From: Oceanobacillus salinisoli
Lineage (GTDB): Bacteria; Bacillota; Bacilli; Bacillales; Amphibacillaceae
Assembly: GCF_009733865.1 (NCBI RefSeq)
Contig: NZ_WOFB01000017.1
Location: forward strand, 1-64,000
Direction of reading: 5' to 3'
Length of the DNA stretch: 64,000 bases
In this document: positions 1 to 8,949 of the stretch, piece by piece
Layout of the letters: every line of letters begins with the position of its first letter
Numbering within the stretch: position 1 is the first letter of the stretch
Program-made: the position numbers and the translations under genes
Notes under the pieces: generated by a model
Seen by the model: the letters and a program-made list of their open reading frames with translations, nothing else
What the model was told of the DNA's origin: nothing
Databases searched by the model: none

Positions 1-45
1 GGCCAGGCGCAGTCCGTACGTCGCTAAACGGGCACTTGCGCTTTT
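1..45 (+). repeat. Partial copy of intergenic repeat E
   Basis: The first 45 bases match positions 38425-38469 with one mismatch (A for G at position 34 here). This is the right-hand part of a longer intergenic element whose fuller copy lies at about 38205-38470. The rest of the gap up to the first gene (46-247) shows nothing I can name. Confidence 0.75.
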
Positions 46-247
46 GTTCTTACCATCGGTTTACGCGACTACATCACCCCACCCCAGCATGGCTAGAAGC
101 AATCACGTCGCTAGGGTGAACGATTACGAGTTTTTCTACACATAAGGAATGGAAGTCTAGCATGATATTTTCTACTGCTATATTAGTTAGTTAAGTTCTT
201 AACTTTTTATTCGGTTCATAAGATGAATGTGAGAGGGGGATGCATAC

Positions 248-529
248 GTGAAAAAACTCAGGCAGCGTGTCCAATCATTATTAATTAACTCTTTTGCACT
301 TCCTTCTGATGTAATTCTCGAGTTACCTCGAATTACGGTTATTGGACAAATTCACGTGTATATTGAAAATCATCAGGGATTAGCAACATACTCAGATACG
401 GAACTAAAATTAAAAATCAATAAAGGGTACGTTCAAATAAAGGGGAAATCCTTTGTTTTAAAAATGATGCTTCCAGAAGAAATTTTACTTGAAGGCACGA
501 TAACAGAAGTCAAATTTTTGCCAAATTAA
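248..529 (+). CDS. yqfC: Sporulation protein YqfC
   Basis: A 93-residue protein with the YqfC-family pattern of beta strands ending in a conserved acidic/hydrophobic tail. YqfC is a small sporulation protein of unknown biochemical role; in B. subtilis it is transcribed with yqfD under the mother-cell factor sigma-E. The start is GTG, supported by a strong ribosome binding site (GAGAGGGGGA at 231-240, seven bases upstream). The neighbour order yqfC-yqfD-phoH is the B. subtilis order, which supports the name. No clear sigma-E promoter could be fixed by eye. Confidence 0.9.
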   Translation: MKKLRQRVQSLLINSFALPSDVILELPRITVIGQIHVYIENHQGLATYSDTELKLKINKGYVQIKGKSFVLKMMLPEEILLEGTITEVKFLPN

Positions 530-556
530 TATATTTTTTAGTTATAGGAGGAGGAA

Positions 557-1798
557 ATGAGACAGGTACAGGGCACTTTTTTTTCAGGATATGTCACCAT
601 ATTAATAAAAGGAAATCACCCTGAGCTATTTTTTCAAGAATGTACGAAAAGAGGAATCTCCGTTTGGAACATTAGAAAATCGGCGGACGATACTTGTGAG
701 GGAAATATTAGGTTACGGGATGTAAAACACGTTAGGAAATTGATCAGGGGAACTCCTCATAAATTAACTTTTGTACGTAAAAAAGGCTATCCTTTTTTAT
801 TTAACCGATTTACTAAACGAAAACCTTTACTAATAGCGCTATTATTAAGTGTATTATTGGCTGTATTTCTATCCAATATTCTTTGGAAAGTAGAGATAAC
901 TGGTGTTCCTAAAGAAATTGAAGAGAAGATTATGAAACAATTAGACAGTTATGGTATTCACCGTGGTGCTTGGATTTTTTCTTTGGAACAGCCGAATACG
1001 ATTCAACAAAAGCTGGTGGAGGATGTTCCTGAATTATTATGGGTTGGTGTGGACCAAAGAGGGACAACCTATCACCTTGAAGGTGTTGAGAAAGTTATCG
1101 TGACAGAAGAAGAAAAAAATGAACCAAGAAACCTTGTAGCAGCCAAAAAAGGTGTCATTAAAAATATGTATGTAGCAAAAGGACTACCAATGGTACAAGT
1201 AAACGATTATGTAGAACCGGGAGATTTGCTCGTATCTGGTGAAATTGGAGCCAATGATTTAGAAGAAAATGATGAGGAAAACGAGGAAGAAGATGAAGAA
1301 GAAAAAGCCAAAAAAGTTGATTATGTGGCTGCAGACGGAGAAATTACTGCCCAAACATGGTATGAAGTAAAGGTGACTGTTCCTTTGGAATATAATTATG
1401 AGGAATTAACAGGAAATAAAGAGAGAAAATACTTTATAGAAATTGGCGATTTTAAATTCCCGATTTGGGGATTTGGGGATCCGTCTTTTGATGAAGTGCA
1501 TTATGAAACGAACGAAAGTCCAATTAATTTCCTCAAATGGGAATTACCAATAAAAATTGTGGATACAGTACTAAGTGAAAAGGTATATCGAAAAGGGGAA
1601 AGAACAAAAGCAGAAGCAATGGAAGCAGGAATTGAGCAGGCAAAATCAGAATTACTATTAGGGCTGGGACCGGAATCGAAAATATTGTCAGAAAAAGTTT
1701 TGCATGAAAGTATCGAGCATGATAAAGTTAAATTAAACCTAATATTTACTGTAGAGGAAAATATTGCACGTGTACAACCTATAAATCAAGGAGATTAG
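557..1798 (+). CDS. yqfD: Sporulation membrane protein YqfD
   Basis: A 413-residue protein of the YqfD family, a sporulation-associated membrane protein (stage IV phenotype in related species). A basic N-terminal part of about 90 residues is followed by one transmembrane helix at roughly 91-110 and a large outer domain. The outer domain carries an acidic, low-complexity insertion around residues 233-250. ATG start with GGAGGAGG-type ribosome site just upstream. It lies 27 bp after yqfC and 2 bp before phoH, so the three are very likely cotranscribed. The molecular function is unknown. Confidence 0.93.
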   Translation: MRQVQGTFFSGYVTILIKGNHPELFFQECTKRGISVWNIRKSADDTCEGNIRLRDVKHVRKLIRGTPHKLTFVRKKGYPFLFNRFTKRKPLLIALLLSVLLAVFLSNILWKVEITGVPKEIEEKIMKQLDSYGIHRGAWIFSLEQPNTIQQKLVEDVPELLWVGVDQRGTTYHLEGVEKVIVTEEEKNEPRNLVAAKKGVIKNMYVAKGLPMVQVNDYVEPGDLLVSGEIGANDLEENDEENEEEDEEEKAKKVDYVAADGEITAQTWYEVKVTVPLEYNYEELTGNKERKYFIEIGDFKFPIWGFGDPSFDEVHYETNESPINFLKWELPIKIVDTVLSEKVYRKGERTKAEAMEAGIEQAKSELLLGLGPESKILSEKVLHESIEHDKVKLNLIFTVEENIARVQPINQGD

Positions 1799-1800
1799 TT

Positions 1801-2763
1801 ATGGCTGAACATTTAACAGAAATTGATTTGCATGTTGCAGATCCAAACGAAGCATTAGCTTTATTCGGTACAAACGATAAACACCTAAAATTAATTGAGA
1901 AAAAACTTCAAGTCTCTATCGTATCGAGAGGAGAACTTGTAAGAGTTTCAGGTGAAGCTGATGCGATTACACTTGTACAAAATATATTAACAACCCTCCT
2001 TACTGTTGTTCGAAAAGGAATAACTATTTCAGAGCGTGATATTGTTTATGCGGTTGATCTTGCAAAAGAAGGAAAAATTAACCAATTGGAGACGCTTTTT
2101 GAAGATGAAATCACAAAAAATGTAAAGGGTAAACCGATTCGAGTAAAAACGCTTGGTCAAAAAAGTTATATTTCGGCCATTAAATCCAAAGATCTTGTTT
2201 TTGGAATTGGCCCGGCTGGTACCGGTAAAACGTATCTTGCTGTTGTAATGGCTGTAAATGCGTTAAAAAATGGAGAAGTAAAACGAATTATTTTAACTCG
2301 ACCGGCAGTGGAAGCCGGTGAGAGTTTAGGCTTCTTACCTGGAGATTTAAAAGAAAAAGTTGACCCTTATTTACGACCGCTATACGATGCATTACATGAT
2401 GTTTTAGGCGCTGAACATACATTGCGTTTAATTGAGAGGGAAACGATAGAAATTGCACCTTTAGCTTATATGCGGGGCAGAACGTTAGATGATGCTTTCG
2501 TTATTCTTGATGAGGCACAGAATACAACGACAGCGCAAATGAAGATGTTTTTAACACGCCTTGGTTTTGGTTCGAAAATGGTAATTACCGGTGACATTAC
2601 ACAAATTGACTTACCTAAAGGAGTAAAGTCAGGCCTTCAGGTAGCAGAGGATTTATTATTGAATGTAAGGGATATTTCTTTTGTTTACTTAAATCAATCT
2701 GATGTAGTCAGACACCCATTAGTTCAGAAAATAATAGAAGCTTATGAAAAAAATGATTCATGA
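1801..2763 (+). CDS. phoH: PhoH-family P-loop ATPase
   Basis: A 320-residue PhoH-like protein (YqfE in B. subtilis). It has an N-terminal KH-like region (about 20-75) and a helicase-superfamily-1-like ATPase core with Walker A GPAGTGKT at 137-144 and Walker B VILDEAQN near residue 235. The family is linked to RNA metabolism and ribosome maturation, partly because of its standing association with ybeY, also present here 2.2 kb downstream. The start lies two bases after the yqfD stop, with AAGGAGAT upstream, implying translational coupling. Confidence 0.95.
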   Translation: MAEHLTEIDLHVADPNEALALFGTNDKHLKLIEKKLQVSIVSRGELVRVSGEADAITLVQNILTTLLTVVRKGITISERDIVYAVDLAKEGKINQLETLFEDEITKNVKGKPIRVKTLGQKSYISAIKSKDLVFGIGPAGTGKTYLAVVMAVNALKNGEVKRIILTRPAVEAGESLGFLPGDLKEKVDPYLRPLYDALHDVLGAEHTLRLIERETIEIAPLAYMRGRTLDDAFVILDEAQNTTTAQMKMFLTRLGFGSKMVITGDITQIDLPKGVKSGLQVAEDLLLNVRDISFVYLNQSDVVRHPLVQKIIEAYEKNDS

Positions 2764-2780
2764 TTATAGTAGATTATAGT

Positions 2781-2803
2781 AAGACCCTTCGATAATGGGT
2801 CTT
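2781..2803 (+). terminator. Weak stem-loop between phoH and yqfF
   Basis: A 7-bp stem (AAGACCC / GGGTCTT) with a nine-base loop, followed by a short mixed T stretch. It could act as a partial terminator or attenuator between phoH and yqfF. It is weaker than the other terminators in the window. Confidence 0.45.
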
Positions 2804-2839
2804 ATTTCTGTATCATGAGTTATTTAGGGGTGATTTCTC

Positions 2840-4978
2840 GTGAAGAAGAAATTAAAAGGCTTTATATCAATCTTATCAAAAAGCGGTTCGGGATGGCTGA
2901 TTATTCCATCCGTTATTTTTCTGGGAATTTTTTTCTTTTTTATTACTTTAAACAATGTACAAACAGAAACATATGAGTTGGACCGTTTCAGCATAGCAAC
3001 AGAAACGATTCGTTCCCCAATCACCATTGAAGATGAACAAGAAACCAAGCGTAAAACAAGAGAAACCGTTCAGTCTGTGGAGGATCGCTATAACATTTCC
3101 GATGAGGTGACCCAGGAGCAAATCAAATATGTAGAAGAAATATATGATGCTATATTGACGTTGGAAGAAGAAAATAGTGTATTGGAATCGGATGATGAGG
3201 AAGAAATTGAGAAACCACTTTCTAACCAGGAAAAAGTGCAAAAATTAAATCAGCTGTTATCAGTTGATATATCCAATAAAGTAGATGATCAAACACTCAT
3301 TCAATTAATCGAAGTGTCAAGAGATGAGCGAGAAGCGGGTTTTGAATTGTTTAAAGATTCATTAGAAGAAACGTTAAATAATGGGGTTCGCACTGAAAAC
3401 GTACAGACAGCTATTACCAATGTACAAGATAGTATTAAATATTCAACCATTGATGATGAATTAAAAGAGCCATTAATGGATCTATCAGAGTTTCTTGTTG
3501 TCGAAAACTCCTTTTTTGATGTGGAACAGACAATGGAAGCACGAAAAGAAGCTGCCAGCAGGGTAGATCCGGTTATGATTCAAGCTGGTGAAGTCATTGT
3601 TCGGGAAGGTCGGACGATTACTAATGAAGTATACGAAAATCTGGACTTAGTAGGTGTTCTGGATGACCAAAGGAATGTCTTTCCTGTTATTGGGTTAATG
3701 TTATTCATTTTGTTAATTTGTTCTGTCATAGCTTACGAAATGTATAAGATGGAGATGAATAAGCAGTTAGATAGAGCTAAAATTATAACAATAATAAGTG
3801 TTACGGTCATCGGAAGTGTCTTGATGAAAATCGTGAGCTTATTTACGGAAGAATATAGTGAGCTTTTTTATATCGTACCAATAGCTACTAGTGCTCTATT
3901 GCTTAAGATGATGATGAATGAACGTATTGCATTTGTTATGGCAACTCTTTATGCTGTTTTGGGCAGTATTATTTTTAATGGTGAAATTTCTGGATACATA
4001 AATGCAGAGGCTGCAATTTATTTATTCCTCTCACAAATTGCAGGTATTTATTTCTTGATAAATGTCAAGGATAGAACAACGATACTAAGGTCGAGTATAG
4101 GTATAGCTATTGTTAATGTCATGATTGTTATTTTATTTATATTTTTATCATTTGAAAAATATACCTTTCAGGATTTATTCATTCAATCAGGCTTTGCGAT
4201 TATATCCGCTTTCTTATCTGCTATACTTGCTATCGGAATGCTTCCGTTTTTTGAATCGATTCTAAATATTTTATCAGATGTAAAATTATTACAGCTATCC
4301 AACCCGAATCAGCCATTGCTAAAGAAAATATTAACGGAAGCTCCAGGAACCTATCATCATTCTGTCATGGTGGCTAATTTAAGTGAGACAGCATGTGAAG
4401 CCATTGGAGCAAATGGTTTGTTAGCAAGAGTGGGTGCATATTATCATGATATTGGAAAAACTTTAAAACCGCATTATTTTATTGAGAATCAATTATCGAT
4501 AAAAAATCCTCATGACTTTATTGACCCTAAAGAAAGTGCAAATATCATTATAAATCACCCGTATAATGGTGCAGAATACTTAAAAAAACATAAAATGCCA
4601 AAAGAAATTATTGATATTGCCACACAGCATCACGGGACAACATTGCTTGAATATTTTTACTACAAAGAGAAGGATAAAAATAAACATGTTAAAAAAGCTG
4701 ATTTCAGATATCCAGGACCTAAGCCGCAAACAAGAGAAACGGCCATAATTTGTATTTGTGATTCGGTTGAAGCGGCCGTACGTTCCCTAAAAGAACCTAC
4801 AGAAGGGAAAATTGAAGAAATTGTTTCGTCTATCATTAACAACCGTATGACAGATGGTCAATTCGATGAGAGTCCGCTTACACTAAGAGAACTAAAAACT
4901 ATACAACAAACGATTTGTGAAACTTTAAAAGGAATTTTTCATTCCAGAATACAGTATCCAATAAAGGAGGCAAAATAA
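2840..4978 (+). CDS. yqfF: 7TM-HD phosphohydrolase YqfF (PgpH, c-di-AMP phosphodiesterase)
   Basis: A 712-residue membrane protein of the 7TMR-HD family. The order is a first transmembrane helix at about 20-38, a long extracytoplasmic domain to about 280, seven transmembrane helices (about 280-480), and a cytoplasmic HD domain with HHSVM, YYHDIGKT and QHHGTT metal-binding motifs. The Listeria homologue PgpH hydrolyses c-di-AMP, and that activity is inferred here from intact HD residues. GTG start with AGGGGTGA ribosome site at 2826-2833. The ybeY start follows the stop directly, so the two form one operon. Confidence 0.93.
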   Translation: MKKKLKGFISILSKSGSGWLIIPSVIFLGIFFFFITLNNVQTETYELDRFSIATETIRSPITIEDEQETKRKTRETVQSVEDRYNISDEVTQEQIKYVEEIYDAILTLEEENSVLESDDEEEIEKPLSNQEKVQKLNQLLSVDISNKVDDQTLIQLIEVSRDEREAGFELFKDSLEETLNNGVRTENVQTAITNVQDSIKYSTIDDELKEPLMDLSEFLVVENSFFDVEQTMEARKEAASRVDPVMIQAGEVIVREGRTITNEVYENLDLVGVLDDQRNVFPVIGLMLFILLICSVIAYEMYKMEMNKQLDRAKIITIISVTVIGSVLMKIVSLFTEEYSELFYIVPIATSALLLKMMMNERIAFVMATLYAVLGSIIFNGEISGYINAEAAIYLFLSQIAGIYFLINVKDRTTILRSSIGIAIVNVMIVILFIFLSFEKYTFQDLFIQSGFAIISAFLSAILAIGMLPFFESILNILSDVKLLQLSNPNQPLLKKILTEAPGTYHHSVMVANLSETACEAIGANGLLARVGAYYHDIGKTLKPHYFIENQLSIKNPHDFIDPKESANIIINHPYNGAEYLKKHKMPKEIIDIATQHHGTTLLEYFYYKEKDKNKHVKKADFRYPGPKPQTRETAIICICDSVEAAVRSLKEPTEGKIEEIVSSIINNRMTDGQFDESPLTLRELKTIQQTICETLKGIFHSRIQYPIKEAK

Positions 4979-5449
4979 ATGAATATTGACTTTCATGATC
5001 AGACTAGAACAGTAGATGAAGATATGGTGGATTTATTACACCGATTACTGCAATTTGCTGCTAAACAGGAAAATGTATTAAGAGAAGCGGAAATTTCCGT
5101 TAATTTTGTTAATAATAAAGAAATTCAGGAAATTAATCGAAATTACCGGCAAAAAGATATGCCAACAGATGTCATTTCCTTTGCTATGCAGGAATCGGTA
5201 GAGGGGGAATTGGAGATTGTTGGAGAGGATGCAGATATGCCCCTAAGTCTCGGAGACATTGTTATTTCTGTTGAAAAAGCCAAAGAACAAGCGGCAGAAT
5301 ATAATCATTCTTTTGAAAGAGAATTAGGCTTTCTTGCTGTTCACGGATTTCTTCACTTATTAGGATATGATCATATGACAGACGAGGAAGAGAAAAAAAT
5401 GTTCTTACGACAAGAAGAAATCCTGGGTGAGTTTGGTCTTGAAAGGTAA
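4979..5449 (+). CDS. ybeY: Endoribonuclease YbeY (16S rRNA maturation)
   Basis: A 156-residue metalloprotein with the family signature HGFLHLLGYDH, the H-x3-H-x5-H zinc site near the C-terminus. YbeY takes part in 3' processing of 16S rRNA and in 70S quality control. The ATG immediately follows the yqfF stop codon, and AAAGGAGG lies inside the yqfF 3' end. Context (phoH, era) fits ribosome biogenesis. Its 3' end overlaps or abuts dgkA. Confidence 0.97.
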   Translation: MNIDFHDQTRTVDEDMVDLLHRLLQFAAKQENVLREAEISVNFVNNKEIQEINRNYRQKDMPTDVISFAMQESVEGELEIVGEDADMPLSLGDIVISVEKAKEQAAEYNHSFERELGFLAVHGFLHLLGYDHMTDEEEKKMFLRQEEILGEFGLER

Positions 5450-5807
5450 AAGAAGAAAAATAGGCTTTTCTTATGCGTGGAATGGCTTGAAAGATATATA
5501 TCAATCTGAGTTTAATTTCCGGATCCATGTAACGATAGCCTTTTTAGTGTTCTTTTTTGGGGTAGTTTTTCAGCTAACAAAAATGGAGTGGATAATCGTC
5601 ATCTCTGTGATTGGGTTTGTTTTGGTTGTGGAAATTATTAATAGTGTTATTGAAAGAATCATCGATTATGTAAAACCGGAATATCATCCTCACGCAAAAT
5701 TTATAAAGGATGCGGCTGCAGCAGCTGTACTTATTTCAGCAGCAGTTGCTGCTATTATTGGCATCATCATCTTTTTTCCAAAATTATATGAGTTATATTT
5801 AATGTAG
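5439..5807 (+). CDS. dgkA: Undecaprenol kinase / diacylglycerol kinase DgkA
   Basis: A small integral membrane kinase of about 122 residues with three transmembrane helices. The family motif is visible as EIINSVIERIIDY plus HPHAKFIKDAAAAAVL. In B. subtilis this protein phosphorylates undecaprenol, recycling the lipid carrier of wall synthesis. I prefer the TTG at 5439 because GGGTGA lies eight bases upstream; an in-frame GTG at 5427 is the alternative. Either start overlaps the end of ybeY. In B. subtilis cdd follows here, but cdd is absent and an 880-bp repeat-rich gap comes instead. Confidence 0.9.
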   Translation: MKGKRRKIGFSYAWNGLKDIYQSEFNFRIHVTIAFLVFFFGVVFQLTKMEWIIVISVIGFVLVVEIINSVIERIIDYVKPEYHPHAKFIKDAAAAAVLISAAVAAIIGIIIFFPKLYELYLM

Positions 5808-5950
5808 GACAGACTGGACATAACTAACACACACAATCCTTAAAACGACTGATTCCATGTTAAATAACTAATTAATTCCTCTTTTCGCGAACTTTGTTGT
5901 TATGGAATTTATATAGAATGCAAATAAGTTTAATTTGAGATAATACTACC

Positions 5951-6066
5951 GCTACGGAAATACACTACGCGCACCTTAGGTTGGTGAGCCTCCTCATGCT
6001 GTCTTCTCTAGGGGGCACACCGATCCCACTTTTCCCCCAGGAGTCTCCGTGTATTTCCTTCGCTGG
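5951..6066 (+). repeat. Intergenic repeat B, copy 1
   Basis: A palindrome-like element of about 115 bp bounded by GCTACGGAAATACAC and the near-inverted GTGTATTTCCTTCGC. Its right two thirds match 36208-36299 (shared blocks CTGTCTTCT and AGGAGTCTCCGTGTATTTC). No coding capacity. It lies in the gap between dgkA and era. Confidence 0.75.
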
Positions 6067-6137
6067 TTTTGAGCTTTTATATTTCTAACATTTTATTTTG
6101 CTAAATAAATTTTAGAATACTTACCATTATTAAGATG

Positions 6138-6266
6138 GTTGATTGGAGCGGAGGGCAGTCGACTCCTGCGGGAAAAGCACGTGTCTGAAGACCCCGCAGC
6201 GGCGGTTTTCCGCGAGGAGGCTGAAGCCGTGCCCGCGGAAAGCGACTGCCCGGAGCGGAAATCAAC
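6138..6266 (+). repeat. Intergenic repeat A, copy 1
   Basis: A GC-rich element (against an AT-rich background) with inverted ends: GTTGATTGGAGCGGAGGG at the left and CCCGGAGCGGAAATCAAC at the right. Internal blocks are GACTCCTGCGGGA, ACCCCGCAG and GAGGAGGCTGAAG. A second copy is at 36340-36530. Elements of this look are widespread between genes in Bacillaceae genomes. The short reading frames across it are not credible genes. Confidence 0.85.
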
Positions 6267-6352
6267 AATGCACATACTTAGTCAGGAATTTATATCAACT
6301 GCTAAATATTTTTTTGCATAAAGTAACAATCTTTTGGAAAAAGCCTTGTTAA

Positions 6353-6420
6353 AAGGAAAAATCCGAATTAATTCGAATTCTAACGGAAGAATTTTGAATG
6401 ATGTTCGGGTTTTTCTTTTT
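6353..6420 (+). repeat. Terminator-like repeat C, copy 1 (+ orientation)
   Basis: An AT-rich element reading AAAAATCCGAA ... TTCGGGTTTTTC, able to fold into a stem-loop followed by T residues. Related copies are at 22199-22272 (+) and 32252-32328 (inverted). The inner part (AATTCGAATTCTAACGGAAG) is shared, so it is more than a generic terminator. Beyond the three repeats, the remainder of the 5808-6685 gap shows nothing I can identify. Confidence 0.7.
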
Positions 6421-6614
6421 AGTAAAATACTTTTGACTTTTGACCCCTCATATTTTTCACGTGAATAACTGGCTGTAAGACCATCATATCAAGTGTTTGA
6501 GATACATCAAGATTATAAGTGGGGGGAAAGGAGTCAGTAAACGTGATATTTTCAACGCATGTTCCTGCAAATAAAATCATATTTTAAATATAGAAAGGAT
6601 TTTTTGGAAGCTTT

Positions 6615-6621
6615 TGTCGAA
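6615..6621 (+). promoter_or_regulatory. Possible 0A-like box upstream of era
   Basis: TGTCGAA in a T-rich setting (CTTTTGTCGAATATATG), about 65 bp before the era start. It fits the core of the Spo0A-binding box, but a seven-base word is expected several times by chance in 64 kb, so this is a weak call. Confidence 0.25.
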
Positions 6622-6685
6622 TATATGAAAGAATTAACAAATTGTAGTATTATATGTATAACTATAACGTCCTGGAGGATTCAAC

Positions 6686-7591
6686 ATGGAAAATAACAAT
6701 TATAAATCAGGGTTTATTGCAATAATCGGCCGACCAAATGTAGGAAAGTCTACTTTTTTAAATAGAGTAATTGGGCAAAAAATCGCTATTATGAGTGATA
6801 AACCACAAACAACGCGAAATAAAATTCAAGGTGTACTAACCAGGGATGATGCACAAATGGTTTTCATTGATACGCCAGGAATTCATAAACCTAAACACCG
6901 GTTAGGAGATTTTATGGTTCAGGTAGCCGAAAATACGCTTAATGAAGTAGATGCCGTACTATTTATGATCAATGCTAAAGAAGGATATGGAAAAGGTGAT
7001 CAATTTATAATGGATCTTCTTGCAAAAACGAAAAGTCCAGTATTTTTAATCATCAATAAAATTGATCTCATTCATCCTGATGACCTATTCCCACTAATTG
7101 AACAATATAAGGATAAAGCAAATTTTGAAGAGGTTATTCCAATTTCCGCTTTGCAGGGAAATAATATCACTCATTTATTGGATGTTCTAAAGAGCAAATT
7201 GCCAGAAGGACCACAGTATTATCCGGAAGAACAAATTACCGATCATCCCGAACGGTTTATTATTACAGAACTAATAAGAGAAAAAGTGTTAGAATTAACT
7301 AGAGAGGAAATACCGCATTCGATTACTGTTGTTATGGAAAACCTTGAAAAACGAGATTCCAATGCGATCTTTATTCAGGCTACAATTATTACAGAACGAA
7401 AGACACAAAAAGGAATACTAATCGGAAAACAAGGCAGTATGCTGAAGGAAATTGGAAAAAAGGCTAGAAAAGATATCGAAGCATTATTGGGTTCAAAAGT
7501 GTATCTTGAATTATGGGTGAAAGTAAAAAAAGACTGGAGAAACAAGCAAAGTCAGCTATATGAATTTGGATTTCGAACAGATGAGTATTAA
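6686..7591 (+). CDS. era: GTPase Era
   Basis: A 301-residue Era protein with an N-terminal GTPase domain (G1 GRPNVGKS at 15-22, G3 DTPG, G4 NKID) and a C-terminal KH domain with the [15 protein letters not shown] motif. Era binds the 3' end of 16S rRNA and assists 30S assembly. The start is set by TGGAGGAT nine bases upstream. It normally follows cdd; here it stands alone after a repeat-filled gap, so it probably has its own promoter. Confidence 0.97.
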   Translation: MENNNYKSGFIAIIGRPNVGKSTFLNRVIGQKIAIMSDKPQTTRNKIQGVLTRDDAQMVFIDTPGIHKPKHRLGDFMVQVAENTLNEVDAVLFMINAKEGYGKGDQFIMDLLAKTKSPVFLIINKIDLIHPDDLFPLIEQYKDKANFEEVIPISALQGNNITHLLDVLKSKLPEGPQYYPEEQITDHPERFIITELIREKVLELTREEIPHSITVVMENLEKRDSNAIFIQATIITERKTQKGILIGKQGSMLKEIGKKARKDIEALLGSKVYLELWVKVKKDWRNKQSQLYEFGFRTDEY

Positions 7592-7694
7592 TTATTAGCA
7601 AACATGGTAAATTTTTATACTTATGATTGTTCGAGTCTAGGTGAACCTAAGAGTACCGCTACATTATTAAACTAATTGAAAGGTGGGTTTTTAT

Positions 7695-7841
7695 ATGATC
7701 GACCTTACATGGAAACTTTTTAGTCAAACGGGTAATATTGAAACCTATTTACTTTATAAGGAATTAGAGAATGAACAAAGTTACGGAGAGTTTCAACAAA
7801 GGGAAAATGAAGAGGAATCACCATTGGAATCAAATATATAA
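7695..7841 (+). CDS. yqzL: YqzL-family small protein
   Basis: A 48-residue protein starting MIDLTWKLFSQTGNIETYLL, closely matching the YqzL family (B. subtilis MLDFTWNVFSQTGNVDTYLL). The function is unknown. It sits between era and recO exactly as in B. subtilis. Ribosome site AGGTGG at 7681-7686. Confidence 0.85.
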   Translation: MIDLTWKLFSQTGNIETYLLYKELENEQSYGEFQQRENEEESPLESNI

Positions 7842-7911
7842 TGTAGCCTGAAAGCACTTGCTGTATAGGGAATAGTGAGCATGTCTGATAAAAAAAGAAA
7901 GGTGAAGCGAT

Positions 7912-8658
7912 GTGCTTGAAAAAATTGATGGAATCATCATGAAAACGAAAGACTATGGTGAAACACATAAAATTGTCACGATTTTCAGTAAGAAACTAGG
8001 AAAGTTTACAGCATTAGCAAGAGGTGCTAAAAAACCGAAAAGCAGAATGGCTGCGGTGACGCAGCCATTCATCTTTGCACAGTTTTTTGTGTATGTAAAT
8101 AAAGGTTTAGGTACAATTCAGCAAGGGGAAATCATTGATTCGAATCGCACCATTCGTGAAGATATTGTCAAAACAGCTTATGCAGCCTATATTATGGAAT
8201 TAACAGATAAACTTATAGAAGATGACCGAATAGGGGCCCCGTATTTGTTTGAGCAGCTGCAGGAAACAATGAAATACATTACAGAGAATGAGGAGTCGGA
8301 CATACCAATTATGATGTATGAGGTAAAGTTATATAAAAAAGGAGGGTTTGCTCCAACAGTAGATCGCTGTGCCAATTGCGGGAGTAAAGAAGCGCCATTC
8401 TCCTTTTCTGTTGCAGAAGGTGGGTTGCTATGTTTACAGTGCATACATATGGATTCAGAGGCGATACGCTTATCCAATACTTTAGTTAAACTATTGTATA
8501 TATTGTCCGAAGTTAGTTTAGAAAGGGTTAATACAATATCGGTGAAAAAAGAAAATAAAGATGTTCTTCGTCAATTGCTGGATACATACTATGAACGCTA
8601 TGGAGGATATTATATTAAATCACGAAAATTTTTAGGTCAGTTGGATATGCTGAAATAG
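7912..8658 (+). CDS. recO: DNA repair protein RecO
   Basis: A 248-residue RecO with an N-terminal OB fold (about 1-80), a central helical domain and a four-cysteine zinc finger (CANCGS at about residue 149 and CLQC at about residue 172). RecO loads RecA on SSB-coated single-stranded DNA and anneals strands in recombinational repair. GTG start with AAAGGTGAAG upstream. It is followed by the glycyl-tRNA synthetase leader. Confidence 0.95.
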   Translation: MLEKIDGIIMKTKDYGETHKIVTIFSKKLGKFTALARGAKKPKSRMAAVTQPFIFAQFFVYVNKGLGTIQQGEIIDSNRTIREDIVKTAYAAYIMELTDKLIEDDRIGAPYLFEQLQETMKYITENEESDIPIMMYEVKLYKKGGFAPTVDRCANCGSKEAPFSFSVAEGGLLCLQCIHMDSEAIRLSNTLVKLLYILSEVSLERVNTISVKKENKDVLRQLLDTYYERYGGYYIKSRKFLGQLDMLK

Positions 8659-8719
8659 ACTTTTATTGACAGTTTTCATGTGATACAATATATTTATACA
8701 TAATACGATTTGATATTCT

Positions 8720-8925
8720 ATTGCCGAGAAGGAGAGGAGTATCTGCTGGCCACTCTATTAGTAGCGAATCCAGGATGGTGCAAGCTGGATAATAGGGAAG
8801 CAGAGAAGGGCGCTCCGGAGCAACGTATATAAAGGGGCTCTTTCAGAAAAGAGCAAGTAGGGTGGAACCGCGGTAAAAGCCGTCCCTATGCCTGTAAATA
8901 AGCAGGCATAGGGACGGCTTTTAAC
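8720..8925 (+). promoter_or_regulatory. Glycine T-box leader of glyQS
   Basis: The conserved T-box sequence AGGGTGGAACCGCGG is at 8859-8873. It is followed by the terminator helix GCCGTCCCTATGCCTG (8879-8894) / CAGGCATAGGGACGGC (8903-8918) and T residues. By alignment with the B. subtilis glyQS leader, the specifier is the glycine codon GGC at 8809-8811 (context GAAGGGCGCTCC). Uncharged tRNA-Gly should bind and favour the antiterminator, allowing glyQS transcription. The 5' limit is approximate. Confidence 0.93.
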
Positions 8926-8949
8926 ATTACTTTAGGAGGTATGGAAACA

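Noticed and set aside
6093-6352. Overlapping short frames on both strands around 6.1-6.35 kb
   Set aside because: They lie wholly in the GC-rich repeat A and recur only because the repeat recurs; no start signals.
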